Positions 16,951-25,591 of a DNA stretch of 64,000 nt are shown in pieces. The position numbers and the translations under genes are program-made. Within the stretch, counting starts at the first letter, position 1. Each line of letters opens with the position of its first letter. The notes below the pieces were generated by a model. It was not told the origin of the DNA and did not search any database. It saw only the letters and a program-made list of their open reading frames with translations. Source of the stretch: an uncultured Flavobacteriaceae bacterium (lineage in GTDB: Bacteria > Bacteroidota > Bacteroidia > Flavobacteriales > Flavobacteriaceae); assembly GCA_937773465.1 (NCBI GenBank), contig CALJVK010000019.1, positions 14,173 through 78,172 of the forward strand, given 5' to 3'.

Positions 16951-17412
16951 TTATAATTTTCCAAAAAGTTTAATTAGTTTTTTTTCTCTGAATTTAAAAA
17001 TCTGTTTAAGTTTATTTTTCACAAACAAGGGGTGAGCAATTTGACCTAAAATTCCAAACGGGATTTTATAATCTACAACATCTTCCATTTCAACACCTCC
17101 ATCTATTTCTTTAATAAAATGTTTATGGTGCCATAATGAATATGGTCCAAACCTTTGTTCGTCAACAAAATATTCATTTTCTTTTACATGCGTAATTTCT
17201 GTAACCCATTTTAATGTGATTCCAAGAACAGGTGTTACTTTGTATTGTATAATTTGCCCCGCAAATATTGATCTGTCAGCTCCACTTAAAATTTTGAAAT
17301 TCATATATCTTGGAGTTATTTCTGCCAGATTATTTGGATCACTTAAAAACTCCCATGCTTTTTTAGCTGAAATTGGAAGTTTTTGTTTTGTTTTAATTTG
17401 GTATATTTTCAA
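16951..17412 (-). CDS. SRPBCC family lipid/ligand-binding protein, first gene of the photolyase operon
   Basis: 153-residue START-fold (SRPBCC) protein: KLPISAKKAWEFLSDPNNL, ITPRYMNFKIL, the WVTEITHV strand, FGPYSLWHHKHF and EMEDVVDYKIPFG are typical of the subgroup often annotated as cell-division inhibitor-like or cyclase/dehydrase. The hydrophobic cavity of this fold binds lipids or pigments in other members, but nothing here identifies the ligand. The start is TTG at 17412, directly before the conserved region. It is followed by the SDR after 4 bases. Confidence 0.8.
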   Translation of the reverse strand: MKIYQIKTKQKLPISAKKAWEFLSDPNNLAEITPRYMNFKILSGADRSIFAGQIIQYKVTPVLGITLKWVTEITHVKENEYFVDEQRFGPYSLWHHKHFIKEIDGGVEMEDVVDYKIPFGILGQIAHPLFVKNKLKQIFKFREKKLIKLFGKL

Positions 17413-17435
17413 TTTTAATGTTTTTTAATAATAAA

Positions 17436-17468
17436 CAAATATCATTCCAAATTAAGACTAAAAACAAA
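17436..17468 (-). promoter_or_regulatory. Possible promoter of the SRPBCC-SDR-phrB operon
   Basis: On the minus strand TTTG (17468-17465), 21 bases, then GATATTTG (17443-17436), one mismatch to TAnnTTTG and a slightly long spacer. It is the best box pair in the 67-base gap upstream of the operon. No obvious light-control operator (for example a CarH/LitR-like inverted repeat) is visible. Confidence 0.35.
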
Positions 17469-17479
17469 AAATTAATTCA

Positions 17480-19144
17480 TTATCTTTTTTTTATCAAATT
17501 TGAAATAAATATTGTTAAAAACGCACCTATAAAATTTAACCATAAATAACCAATTTCTATGAATCCGTAGATCATAAATATTGATATTTGAGATATACAT
17601 GCAGCATAAAATACTTGGTTTCCTTTTATATTTTTAAAGAAAAAAGCTACCATAAAAATACCTAATATAGTTCCGTAAAAGATTGATCCAATTAAATTTA
17701 CTAGTTGAATTAAATTTTCAAATAAGGATCCGAAACTAGCAAAAATTATCGCAATTACTCCCCACATAACTGTAAACCATTTTGAGGCTTTTAAATAATG
17801 TTTTTCAGATTTTTTTTCAATATGATTTCTTTTATATATATCAATAACGGTTGTTGTTGATAGTGCATTAAGTTCTGACGCAGTTGATGACATTGCTGCA
17901 CTTAAAATTACAGCAAGTAATAAGCCAATAATACCTTTTGGCAGATAGTTGAGTATAAAAAAAATAAAAACATAATCTAAATCATTAGATTCGATTGATG
18001 GAGGGGCAATTTTTTTTGTAATTTTTTTTACAGTTTCTCTAATTTTCTTTTCGTTTTTATGCAGTTGTTTGATTTCTTTTTCTAGATTTTTTGTCTCTTC
18101 AAAATCAATGTTATCAATATATTTTTTTTGTAAATATCTTTTTTCTTTTCTAAGAGATATGAATTTTTCTTTTTCGATTAAATACTCTGGGTTTTGAGAT
18201 TGCTCTAAATAATTTTCTACTTGTGGATTGAAGTTTATGGGTGTATTGTTAAACTCAAAGAATACAAATACCATCACTCCAATAAATAATATAAAGAATT
18301 GCATAGGGATCTTTAATACTGCATTAAACATTAGACCTAGCTGACTTTCTTTTACAGATTTTCCTGTTAAATATCTTTGAACTTGACTCTGATCCGTTCC
18401 AAAGTATGAGAGTGCTAAAAAAAAGCCACCCGTTATACCACTCCAAAAAGTATATCTTTTATCAATATCAAATGAAAAATCTATAATTTCCATTTTTCCT
18501 CCAATTCCTGCCATTTTAATAGCTTCTGTAAAATTTAAATTTTCTGGAAAAGAATTTAATATAATCGCAAAGGCTATTATCATTCCACTCATTATTACAA
18601 ACATTTGTTGTTTTTGAGTTATGCTAACTGCTTTTGTGCCACCACTTACAGTGTAAAAAATCACTAATAGACCAATAGTTAAGTTTAGTAATTTTAAATC
18701 CCATCCTAAAATTGTTGAAAGAATAATTGCAGGAGCAAAGATTGTTATTCCAGCAGCTAGTCCTCTTTGAACTAAAAATAAAATTGCAGCCAGTGTTCTA
18801 GTTTTTCTATCAAATCTTTTTTCTAAATATTCATATGCTGTGTATACTTTTAGTTTGTGGTATATTGGAATAAAAACCATGCAAATAACAATTATGGCAA
18901 GTGGAAGTCCAAAATAAAATTGAACAAATCCCATTCCATCATTATAGGCCTGTCCTGGGGTTGATAAAAATGTAATTGCACTTGCTTGAGTAGCCATTAC
19001 TGACAAACCTATAGTTAACCAATTTGCTGATCCACCACCTTTTAAATGATCTTTAATTGTATTGAATTTTCTGGTTTTATAAACACCATATATTACAATG
19101 AAAGAAATTGTAGTTAAAAGTATTGACCAGTCAATTAAAGACAT
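17480..19144 (-). CDS. Sodium:solute symporter (SSS family) with a charged insertion
   Basis: Inner-membrane transporter, 554 residues, about 13 hydrophobic segments. The SSS signature region is visible around GWDLKLLNLTIG and VSGGTKAVSITQKQQ, and DQSQVQRYLTGKS near residue 251 is typical of SLC5-like Na+ symporters. Between two membrane segments lies a highly charged stretch (about 301-388, rich in Lys and Glu) predicted to be a soluble helical hairpin or coiled coil; it also occurs in flavobacterial relatives as far as I recall. Substrate (sugar, amino acid or vitamin) cannot be assigned. It is transcribed leftward, 90 bases after maf. Confidence 0.85.
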   Translation of the reverse strand: MSLIDWSILLTTISFIVIYGVYKTRKFNTIKDHLKGGGSANWLTIGLSVMATQASAITFLSTPGQAYNDGMGFVQFYFGLPLAIIVICMVFIPIYHKLKVYTAYEYLEKRFDRKTRTLAAILFLVQRGLAAGITIFAPAIILSTILGWDLKLLNLTIGLLVIFYTVSGGTKAVSITQKQQMFVIMSGMIIAFAIILNSFPENLNFTEAIKMAGIGGKMEIIDFSFDIDKRYTFWSGITGGFFLALSYFGTDQSQVQRYLTGKSVKESQLGLMFNAVLKIPMQFFILFIGVMVFVFFEFNNTPINFNPQVENYLEQSQNPEYLIEKEKFISLRKEKRYLQKKYIDNIDFEETKNLEKEIKQLHKNEKKIRETVKKITKKIAPPSIESNDLDYVFIFFILNYLPKGIIGLLLAVILSAAMSSTASELNALSTTTVIDIYKRNHIEKKSEKHYLKASKWFTVMWGVIAIIFASFGSLFENLIQLVNLIGSIFYGTILGIFMVAFFFKNIKGNQVFYAACISQISIFMIYGFIEIGYLWLNFIGAFLTIFISNLIKKR

Positions 19145-19234
19145 ATTAAATAGAATAATAATTAGTTAGAATAATAAAATAAATTATAAATAAAAAATTT
19201 ATAATTAAAATTAACGTGTAAGCTTTTAGCCATT

Positions 19235-19822
19235 TCATAAATTCATAGAATTGATTGTGTTTACAAATAAATTTGTAGGAAAGCCTAATACATTGCTGTA
19301 TGAACCTTGAATTTTTTTTATACCAATATGACCAATATAGTCTTGTATTCCATAGCTACCTGCTCTATCTAATACATCAGATGTTTTAGTGTAATATAAT
19401 AGATCATTTTTGTCAATATTATCAAAAAAAACAAGTGTTTTTTCATTTACAATCACCTGAGATTTTATTGTTGAAATACAAATTGAAGTAATTACCTCGT
19501 GAGAAGAGTTTTCAAGTGATTTGATCATTTCAAATGCTTCATCTCTGTTTTTTGGTTTACCAAGGGCTCTGTTTTTGTGCCAAACTATTGTGTCTGAGGT
19601 TATAAGTAAATCATTTTTTTTTAGGCTTTTAATCAATAATGACGACTTTTTTTTAGCTAAATAATCTGTTATTTCACTACACTTTAGCTCATTAGAAAAA
19701 GATTCTTCTATTTCTTGATTAATAATTTTAAATTCAACACCTAGTTGGTTAAGAAGTTCGTGTCTTCTTTTTGAACCTGAAGCTAATAAAACGTTATAGT
19801 TTTTTAATTTTTCAAAAAACAT
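19235..19822 (-). CDS. maf: Maf family nucleoside triphosphate pyrophosphatase
   Basis: House-cleaning NTP pyrophosphatase (dTTP/UTP type in characterised members) of about 195 residues. The N-terminal LLASGSKRRHELLNQLG, the ITSDTIV block with the catalytic Asp, GKPKNRDEAFEMI and DVLDRAGSYGIQDYIG are diagnostic. Start placed at ATG 19822; a TTG just upstream adds one residue. The gap to kdsC is 3 bases, and the Maf-KdsC-DUF2520 order is common in Flavobacteriia. Confidence 0.93.
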   Translation of the reverse strand: MFFEKLKNYNVLLASGSKRRHELLNQLGVEFKIINQEIEESFSNELKCSEITDYLAKKKSSLLIKSLKKNDLLITSDTIVWHKNRALGKPKNRDEAFEMIKSLENSSHEVITSICISTIKSQVIVNEKTLVFFDNIDKNDLLYYTKTSDVLDRAGSYGIQDYIGHIGIKKIQGSYSNVLGFPTNLFVNTINSMNL

Positions 19823-19825
19823 CAA

Positions 19826-20347
19826 TTAAATATTTTGATGTTTTTTGTTTAGGTTCCAATTCCCTTGAACTTTAAGTGTTTGTTCTATAATATCTCTGAC
19901 GCATCCTTCTCCACCTTTTTTATTAGACACATAATCAGATACTTCTCTAACCTCAGGAGCAGCGTCAAAAGGACATGTTTTTAAATAAACTAATTCCATT
20001 GGGAATATGTCGGGAAGGTCATCGCCCATATAAACAGTTTCTTTAAGATTAATATTATTAATTTTAGAATAATTTAAAAGATCTTTTACTTTGTCACTTG
20101 AGTTTAGAAAAACATTTTTAACACCAAGCCTATTTAACCTAGCTTTTATTCCTTGATTATTAGCTCCTGTAATAATAGCTATATTATAACCTAATTCGTT
20201 AGCTAATTTTACAGCTATTCCATCTTTAGTATTAAAAAATCTAGATTCCTTTCCTTGGCTATCGACTATAATTTTTCCATCTGTAAACACGCCATCGATA
20301 TCAAAAACAAATGTTTTTATTTTGTTGAGTTTTTCTTTATAGTTCAT
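19826..20347 (-). CDS. kdsC: 3-deoxy-D-manno-octulosonate 8-phosphate phosphatase (KdsC-type HAD)
   Basis: HAD-superfamily phosphatase acting on KDO 8-phosphate in lipopolysaccharide core synthesis. 173 residues with DxD (Asp16, Asp18) in TFVFDIDGVFTDG, the IITGANNQGIKARL loop, YMGDDLPDIFPM (motif IV acidic pair) and the C-terminal NKKGGEGCVRDIIE typical of KdsC. A cap domain is absent, as expected for this C0 subclass. It overlaps the DUF2520 gene by 11 bases. A YrbI-like phosphatase of different substrate is the alternative. Confidence 0.88.
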   Translation of the reverse strand: MNYKEKLNKIKTFVFDIDGVFTDGKIIVDSQGKESRFFNTKDGIAVKLANELGYNIAIITGANNQGIKARLNRLGVKNVFLNSSDKVKDLLNYSKINNINLKETVYMGDDLPDIFPMELVYLKTCPFDAAPEVREVSDYVSNKKGGEGCVRDIIEQTLKVQGNWNLNKKHQNI

Positions 20348-21101
20348 TGTTTAGTTTTGTGATTTTTGAAGAAATTGTTTTGTAAATTTCTTCATAGCCT
20401 GTTCCTTTTAATAAATTTAAGTGTTTTTTTATTGTTTTTAAATCATTTCTTAATGCAGGTCCAGTTTGAGCATCTTTTGAAGATAAATATTTTAATTTAT
20501 TTGAAGTTTCTAGAGTTAATGGATTTAAAATATCTGTATCAATTTCATTTGATTTTAAAATTTCATCCGCTACAATTCTCATGTAATTTGTAAAATTATT
20601 TGTAAAAACAGCAGAAACGTGAATGGCTAATCTTTGTTTGCTAGAGGCCTTTAACACGTTTTCAGAAATCATTAAACCTAAAGTTTTTATTTTATTTAAA
20701 CTTTCTATGGAGTTACCCTCGACTATAATTGGAATATCATTAAAATTTACACTTTTATTAATACTAAAGGTTTGCAAAGGATACAATACACCATATGAAA
20801 AATTGTTTGATAATACATTAATAGATGTTGAACCAGAACAATGTAAGATTATACTGTGTTTATCAATTTTTATATTTTTAGAAATATTTTCAATTTGATC
20901 ATCATCAATACAGATTAAATAAAAATCTGATTTTTCAAGTTTAGAAAGATTATTAGAATAATTTATTTTATCGTTAAAATATGATGGAAGATTATTTTTC
21001 CTTCCACATACCTCCATCAAATTAATTCCTTCTCTCTCTAAAAAAATTTCACTTAGATGAAATGCAACATTTCCAGTTCCAACAATAGTTATATTTATCA
21101 C
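20337..21101 (-). CDS. Rossmann-fold and DUF2520 domain protein
   Basis: About 255 residues: an NAD(P)-binding N-terminus (INITIVGTGNVAFHLSEIF) with CGRKNN, then IILHCSGSTSINVL, GVLYPLQTFS, and a C-terminal helical DUF2520 domain (AIHVSAVFTNNFTNYMR, ETSNKLK). The architecture resembles ketopantoate-reductase and F420-dependent NADP-reductase relatives, but the reaction is not known. The start is uncertain: GTG at 21101 is preferred because a TTG at 21116 adds only a few residues outside the conserved Rossmann start. Operon with kdsC and maf. Confidence 0.78.
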   Translation of the reverse strand: MINITIVGTGNVAFHLSEIFLEREGINLMEVCGRKNNLPSYFNDKINYSNNLSKLEKSDFYLICIDDDQIENISKNIKIDKHSIILHCSGSTSINVLSNNFSYGVLYPLQTFSINKSVNFNDIPIIVEGNSIESLNKIKTLGLMISENVLKASSKQRLAIHVSAVFTNNFTNYMRIVADEILKSNEIDTDILNPLTLETSNKLKYLSSKDAQTGPALRNDLKTIKKHLNLLKGTGYEEIYKTISSKITKLNNEL

Positions 21102-21150
21102 TTTATAAAAATACAAATTATGTTCGTTACAATTGAATTCATTTTTTTCT

Positions 21151-21158
21151 TAGGTTTG
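21151..21158 (+). promoter_or_regulatory. Candidate -7 box for ndk
   Basis: TAGGTTTG fits TAnnTTTG exactly, 15 bases upstream of the ndk ATG. A TTG at 21133-21135 has a 15-base spacing, shorter than the usual 18-20, so only the -7 box is well supported. Confidence 0.45.
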
Positions 21159-21173
21159 CAAAAAATTTAAAAC

Positions 21174-21593
21174 ATGAGTAATAGAACTTTTACAATGATT
21201 AAACCTGATGCTGTTGAAAATGGTCATATTGGTGCAATTTTAGAAAAAATTAATTCTGCTGGATTCAAAATCATAGCGATGAAGCTAACTAAGCTTACGA
21301 AAGAAAAAGCTGAAGAGTTTTATGAAGTTCATAACGAACGACCTTTTTTTGGCGAATTAGTTTCATTTATGAGTAGAGGACCAATTATAGCTGCAATCTT
21401 AGAAAAAGATAATGCAGTTGATGAGTTTAGAAAATTAATTGGATCTACAAATCCAACAGAAGCAGCCGAAGGAACTATTAGAAGTTTATATGCAACTTCA
21501 ATGGGTGAAAATGCAGTTCATGGATCAGATAGTGATGAAAATGCAGGAATTGAAGGTGCGTTTCATTTTTCAAATGAAGAAATTCTATCTTAG
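21174..21593 (+). CDS. ndk: Nucleoside diphosphate kinase
   Basis: Exchanges the gamma phosphate between NTPs and NDPs. 139 residues: [17 protein letters not shown] at the N-terminus, [30 protein letters not shown] and the active-site His in the [13 protein letters not shown] block. The length and all active-site elements are normal. It overlaps the convergent DUF721 gene by 9 bases at the 3' ends. Confidence 0.97.
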   Translation: MSNRTFTMIKPDAVENGHIGAILEKINSAGFKIIAMKLTKLTKEKAEEFYEVHNERPFFGELVSFMSRGPIIAAILEKDNAVDEFRKLIGSTNPTEAAEGTIRSLYATSMGENAVHGSDSDENAGIEGAFHFSNEEILS

Positions 21594-21881
21594 GACTATT
21601 TTCTTTATAATTTCTTTACCAATCTCTTTATTTAGTAGGTCAACTATTTTTTGTTTACCATAACTGAGCTCCTGTCTTAAAACAGATGAGTTTAAGTTAA
21701 CATAAAGAGTTTTGTTTTTTAATATAACCTCGTCTGTATAAGAATTAACATTAGAACCCATAACTTCCTTCCATAATTTTTGAACTTTAATATTATTAAG
21801 TCCAGAGTTTAAATTTGAAGAGCTATCAATTAGTTTTCCTAAAATGTTTTTAATGCTTTTAGTTTCGAAATTTCTTTTCAT
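21585..21881 (-). CDS. DUF721 (DciA-like) domain protein
   Basis: 98-residue protein of the DUF721 family: [11 protein letters not shown] near the N-terminus, [28 protein letters not shown] core (partial quote) and the terminal [21 protein letters not shown]. The family includes DciA, the bacterial helicase loader/operator; in Bacteroidota the copy is routinely next to recF. It overlaps recF by 4 bases, so it is translationally coupled. A role at DnaB is plausible from the family and not shown for this one. Confidence 0.8.
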   Translation of the reverse strand: MKRNFETKSIKNILGKLIDSSSNLNSGLNNIKVQKLWKEVMGSNVNSYTDEVILKNKTLYVNLNSSVLRQELSYGKQKIVDLLNKEIGKEIIKKIVLR

Positions 21882-22966
21882 AACTTAAATATTTTATGAG
21901 ATGAGTCAATATCTTGTATAATCTTATTTGTTCTATCATAATCTGTATCTGAAATAAAAATCTGACCAAATAAATTATTATTTACCAACTGGATTAATTG
22001 TTTAACTCTATCATTGTCTAATTTGTCAAAGATATCATCAAGTAATAAAATAGGGGATGAATTACATTCTGATTTTAAATAATCAAATTGAGCTAATTTA
22101 AGAGCAATTAGAAAAGATTTTTGTTGACCCTGACTACCATATTTTTTAATTGGATAACCATTAATTTCCATAATTAAATCGTCTTTATGTACCCCACAAC
22201 TTGTGTATTGAAGAATTCTATCTTTTTTTATACTATTATTTAGTAATGAATCTAGAGATTCGAATTCTAATTGACTTTGAAATGAGATGTTTATTATTTC
22301 TTTATTTTGACTTATAGAATTATAATGTTTAAAGAAAACAGGCGAAAAGTTTTTAAAAAACTTTTTTCTAGTTTCGTGAATAGGAACACTTAGTTCAAAT
22401 AATTGATCGTTGTAAATACTAATATTATCCTTGTCAAAGGAATTAGTTTTATTAAAATATTTCAATAAAGCGTTTCTTTGATTTAGTACTTTATGATAGT
22501 TTATGATATTGTTTAAATAGACCTTATTGTTTTGTGAAATAATACTATCGATAAATTTCCTTCTTAATGAACTACCTTCTTGTATCAAATCTCTATCAGA
22601 TGGGGAGATCATTACCAGAGGAATTAATCCTACATGTTCAGAAAATTTTTTATATATTTTGCCATTTCTTTTTAAGGTTTTTTTTTTGCCTTTTTTAAGA
22701 CTACAAATTATATTTTCTTGCTTATCATTCTTAATAAAATTTCCATCAATAAACATAAAATCTTGATCGTGATTAATAGTTTGTGAACTGATCGAATTGA
22801 AATAACTTTTTCCAGCTGAAAGATGATAAATTGAATCTAATATGTTAGTTTTTCCAACTCCATTATTTCCAACAAAACAATTGATTTTTCTATCTAATTC
22901 ATATTCGCCAACTAAAATATTTTTATAGTTTACTACGTTTATTTTATTTAGATATAAAGAATTCAT
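21878..22966 (-). CDS. recF: DNA replication and repair protein RecF
   Basis: SMC-like ATPase that loads RecA at gaps with RecO and RecR. 362 residues: KINCFVGNNGVGKTNILDSI with Walker A (about residues 29-43), the RRKFIDSIIS segment, KYGSQGQQKSFLIALKLA (signature motif) and SPILLLDDIFDKLD (Walker B). The DUF721 gene follows after a 4-base overlap. Its 5' flank shares a 111-base gap with the divergent TPR gene. Confidence 0.95.
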   Translation of the reverse strand: MNSLYLNKINVVNYKNILVGEYELDRKINCFVGNNGVGKTNILDSIYHLSAGKSYFNSISSQTINHDQDFMFIDGNFIKNDKQENIICSLKKGKKKTLKRNGKIYKKFSEHVGLIPLVMISPSDRDLIQEGSSLRRKFIDSIISQNNKVYLNNIINYHKVLNQRNALLKYFNKTNSFDKDNISIYNDQLFELSVPIHETRKKFFKNFSPVFFKHYNSISQNKEIINISFQSQLEFESLDSLLNNSIKKDRILQYTSCGVHKDDLIMEINGYPIKKYGSQGQQKSFLIALKLAQFDYLKSECNSSPILLLDDIFDKLDNDRVKQLIQLVNNNLFGQIFISDTDYDRTNKIIQDIDSSHKIFKL

Positions 22967-23077
22967 TACTTATTTTACAAAAATTAAAGAAAACAATGCA
23001 AATTATGTAAAATAATTAGTTTTTATCTCTAATTCATTGGAATAAAATTTTATTTTTACCCATTATTAAAATTCATT

Positions 23078-23830
23078 ATGGCAACGTATAAGAAAAAAGG
23101 TTTAAAAAGAAAATCAAGTAATATAGATACTAATCAAAGTACAACAGCTGAGGTATTTGATACTTTAGATCAAAGTGCATCTAGAACTGAAAGGATTGTT
23201 GCTAAATATCAAAAACATATTATTGGAACAGTATTAGCGATAGTATTTATGGTATTAGGATATTTAGGATATTCAAGTTTGATTTTAGAACCTAATTCAG
23301 AAGAAGCTAACAATGAATTATTTACTGCTCAAAATTACTTTAGTCTAGCACTTGAAGATAACGAGAATAGTGATTCTTTGTTTTTATTATCACTTAATGG
23401 AGGTGAAGGTAAATATGGTTTTTTAGATATTATTGAAAATTATTCTGGCACTAACGCTTCACAGCTTTCTTATTACAGTGCAGGTATGGCTTATTATAAT
23501 TTAAATGATTTTGAAAATGCTATTAAATATTTAAAATATTTTGACAGTGATGATGTTGTGTTAAAGGCTTTAGCTCTTGGTGGTATCGGAGATTCTTTTG
23601 CTGAACTTAATCAATTAGATGATGCATTAAATTATTATGAACTTGCATCTAACGTTTCTGACAATAGTTTTACTACTCCAAAATTTTTATTAAAAGCAGG
23701 AAACACTGCTTCAGTACTAAATAAAAACAAATTGGCTACAAAATATTACACTTCTATTTTAGATAAATTTCCTAAGTCACAAGAGGCTTTTTATATTGAT
23801 ATTCAAATAGAAAAAAATTCCTTGAAATAA
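23078..23830 (+). CDS. Membrane-anchored tetratricopeptide repeat protein (YfgM-like)
   Basis: 250 residues: a basic cytoplasmic N-terminus, one hydrophobic helix (about 46-67, HIIGTVLAIVFMVLGYLGY), then TPR-type repeats, for example SYYSAGMAYYNLNDFENAIKYL and ALGGIGDSFAELNQLDDALNYY. The arrangement matches the single-TM TPR proteins of Bacteroidota related to E. coli YfgM, which docks on SecYEG; the partner here is unknown. It is 6 bases before ribH, an order I recall from Flavobacteriia. Confidence 0.8.
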   Translation: MATYKKKGLKRKSSNIDTNQSTTAEVFDTLDQSASRTERIVAKYQKHIIGTVLAIVFMVLGYLGYSSLILEPNSEEANNELFTAQNYFSLALEDNENSDSLFLLSLNGGEGKYGFLDIIENYSGTNASQLSYYSAGMAYYNLNDFENAIKYLKYFDSDDVVLKALALGGIGDSFAELNQLDDALNYYELASNVSDNSFTTPKFLLKAGNTASVLNKNKLATKYYTSILDKFPKSQEAFYIDIQIEKNSLK

Positions 23831-23836
23831 TTAATA

Positions 23837-24310
23837 ATGTCATCCTCTAATAACAATCTCAGTTTTTTAGATTTAGGTAGTATACCCTCAGCTAAAAATT
23901 TAAAATTTGGTATTGTTGTTTCGAAATGGAATAAACAAATTACTGATAATTTACTTAAAGGTTGTTTAGATTTACTTTTACAAAAAGGTGCTAGTAAAAA
24001 TGATATTGAAGTTATATATGTTCCTGGAAGTTTTGAACTTGTTTACGGCTGTAAAGTAATGCAGGATAAATCATTTAATGCAATTATTGCTATCGGTAGT
24101 GTTATCAAAGGCGAAACAAAACATTTTGATTTTATTTGTAACTCAACATCAATTGGTATTAAAGATTTGAATGTGTCAGGTAAATCTCCGGTTATTTTTT
24201 GTGTACTTACTGATGACAATCTTCAGCAGTCAATAGATAGGAGTGGAGGTAAATATGGTAATAAGGGTACAGAAGCTGCTATTGCTGCTATTGAAATGTC
24301 CCTTATTTAA
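23837..24310 (+). CDS. ribH: 6,7-dimethyl-8-ribityllumazine synthase
   Basis: Penultimate riboflavin step: condenses 5-amino-6-ribitylaminouracil with 3,4-dihydroxy-2-butanone 4-phosphate. 157 residues, with FGIVVSKWNKQITDNLLKG, VPGSFELVYGCK, AIIAIGSVIKGETKHFDFI (contains the catalytic His) and PVIFCVLTDDNLQQSIDRSGG. RibD is encoded 30 kb away at 54.7 kb. The 3' end overlaps the convergent crtZ by 8 bases. Confidence 0.96.
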   Translation: MSSSNNNLSFLDLGSIPSAKNLKFGIVVSKWNKQITDNLLKGCLDLLLQKGASKNDIEVIYVPGSFELVYGCKVMQDKSFNAIIAIGSVIKGETKHFDFICNSTSIGIKDLNVSGKSPVIFCVLTDDNLQQSIDRSGGKYGNKGTEAAIAAIEMSLI

Positions 24311-24749
24311 AATATTTTTTAGGCACAATTAACATTCCAAAACATTCACCATCTTTTTTCCCTAAATGTTTGTGATGAATTTTGTGAGCTCTTCTTAATC
24401 CTCTAGCGTATTTATTATCAATGTTTCTTAGTATTTTAAATCTTTGATGAATAAAGACATCATGAACTATAAAATAAGCTAATCCATACATAAATATTCC
24501 TATTGCAATAGGTAGCCCTAGCCAAAAATTGTATTCCCCCCATAAGACTGTAAAAAACATACTAATAGCAGCATATTGTAAAAAAAACATATCGTTTCTT
24601 TCAAACCAGGATTTATGATCTTTTTTGTGATGATCTTTGTGAAGAAACCACATGAATCCGTGCATGATATATTTGTGGGAAAACCATGCGATAAATTCCA
24701 TGAAAGAAAATGTAGCAATTACTGTAAATATCCAAATAGCTGTACTCAT
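24303..24749 (-). CDS. crtZ: Beta-carotene hydroxylase CrtZ
   Basis: Non-heme di-iron membrane hydroxylase that adds 3-hydroxyl groups to beta-carotene, giving zeaxanthin. 148 residues with three or four hydrophobic helices and the histidine boxes HKYIMH, HKDHHKKDH, HDVFIHQR and HKIHHKH of the fatty-acid-hydroxylase superfamily. Its ATG directly follows the crtB TAA. No lycopene cyclase or blh gene lies in the window, so the cyclase must be elsewhere. Confidence 0.93.
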   Translation of the reverse strand: MSTAIWIFTVIATFSFMEFIAWFSHKYIMHGFMWFLHKDHHKKDHKSWFERNDMFFLQYAAISMFFTVLWGEYNFWLGLPIAIGIFMYGLAYFIVHDVFIHQRFKILRNIDNKYARGLRRAHKIHHKHLGKKDGECFGMLIVPKKYFK

Positions 24750-25591
24750 TTATAATATGTTTAGTCTATAACGAACATAAGACCTAGCTAATACATTAAT
24801 TTTTTGATAGTTAGGAACTCTTATTCTTGTTGATTTAATTTTCAGTGGATTAGTGTTTTTAAGTTTATTTAAAAGTTTTAGATAATACTTGTATGCAGTA
24901 TAAACCCCAAATCTAGCAGAGGATGGTAATAAGAAAATTCCTTTCAAAGCGTGAGAAAAGTCTTTATTAATTTCGTTCAAGATTATTGTTTTTGATTTTT
25001 CATCAAACTTATCAATGTTTAAATTTGGAAAGTAGCTTCTGTTTAATCCATCATGATCAGCTTTTAAATCTCTTAAGAAATTAACCTTTTGAAATGCAGA
25101 ACCTAAAGACATAGCATAGGGTTTTAAATTGTTATATTGTTTTTGGTTACCCTTAACAAAAACTTTTAAACACATCAGTCCAACTACATCAGCAGAACCA
25201 TAAACATATTCATCAAACTCTTCATTACTTAAATATTGTTTTTTATTTAAATCCCAGTCTTCATGCTTTTTAAAAAACTATTTACAAGTTCATAGTCGAT
25301 ATCATATTTATTTAATGTTTTTTGAAAAGAATTTAGTATTGGATTAAGACTTATTTTATCTTTTATTGACTTTTTTAGATCAAGTTCAAATAGATTTAAA
25401 AGTTCTTCTTTATTGAAATCATGGAAACTGTCTACAATTTCATCGGCAAATCTGACAAAACCATATATATTGTAGATATCTTGTCTTATAGAGCGATCAA
25501 GCATCTTTGTAGCTAAAGTAAAAGAAGTACTGTAAGATTCAGTTACTACTTTAGAACAATTCTCAGAAACCTGATCAAATAACTTTTTCAT
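24750..25591 (-). CDS. crtB: Phytoene synthase CrtB (one apparent frameshift)
   Basis: Condenses two geranylgeranyl diphosphates to 15-cis-phytoene. The N-terminal part starts at ATG 25591 (MKKLFDQVSENCSK), with SYSTSFTLATKML, YGFVRFADEIVDSFHD (first Asp-rich site). Near 25255 the frame breaks; the other frame carries SADVVGLMCLKVF, then SLGSAFQKVNFLRDLKAD (second Asp-rich site) to the TAA adjoining crtZ. Joined length is about 280 residues, normal. The reading frame is open from the preceding CrtI codons into this gene without a stop (see findings). Confidence 0.9.
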
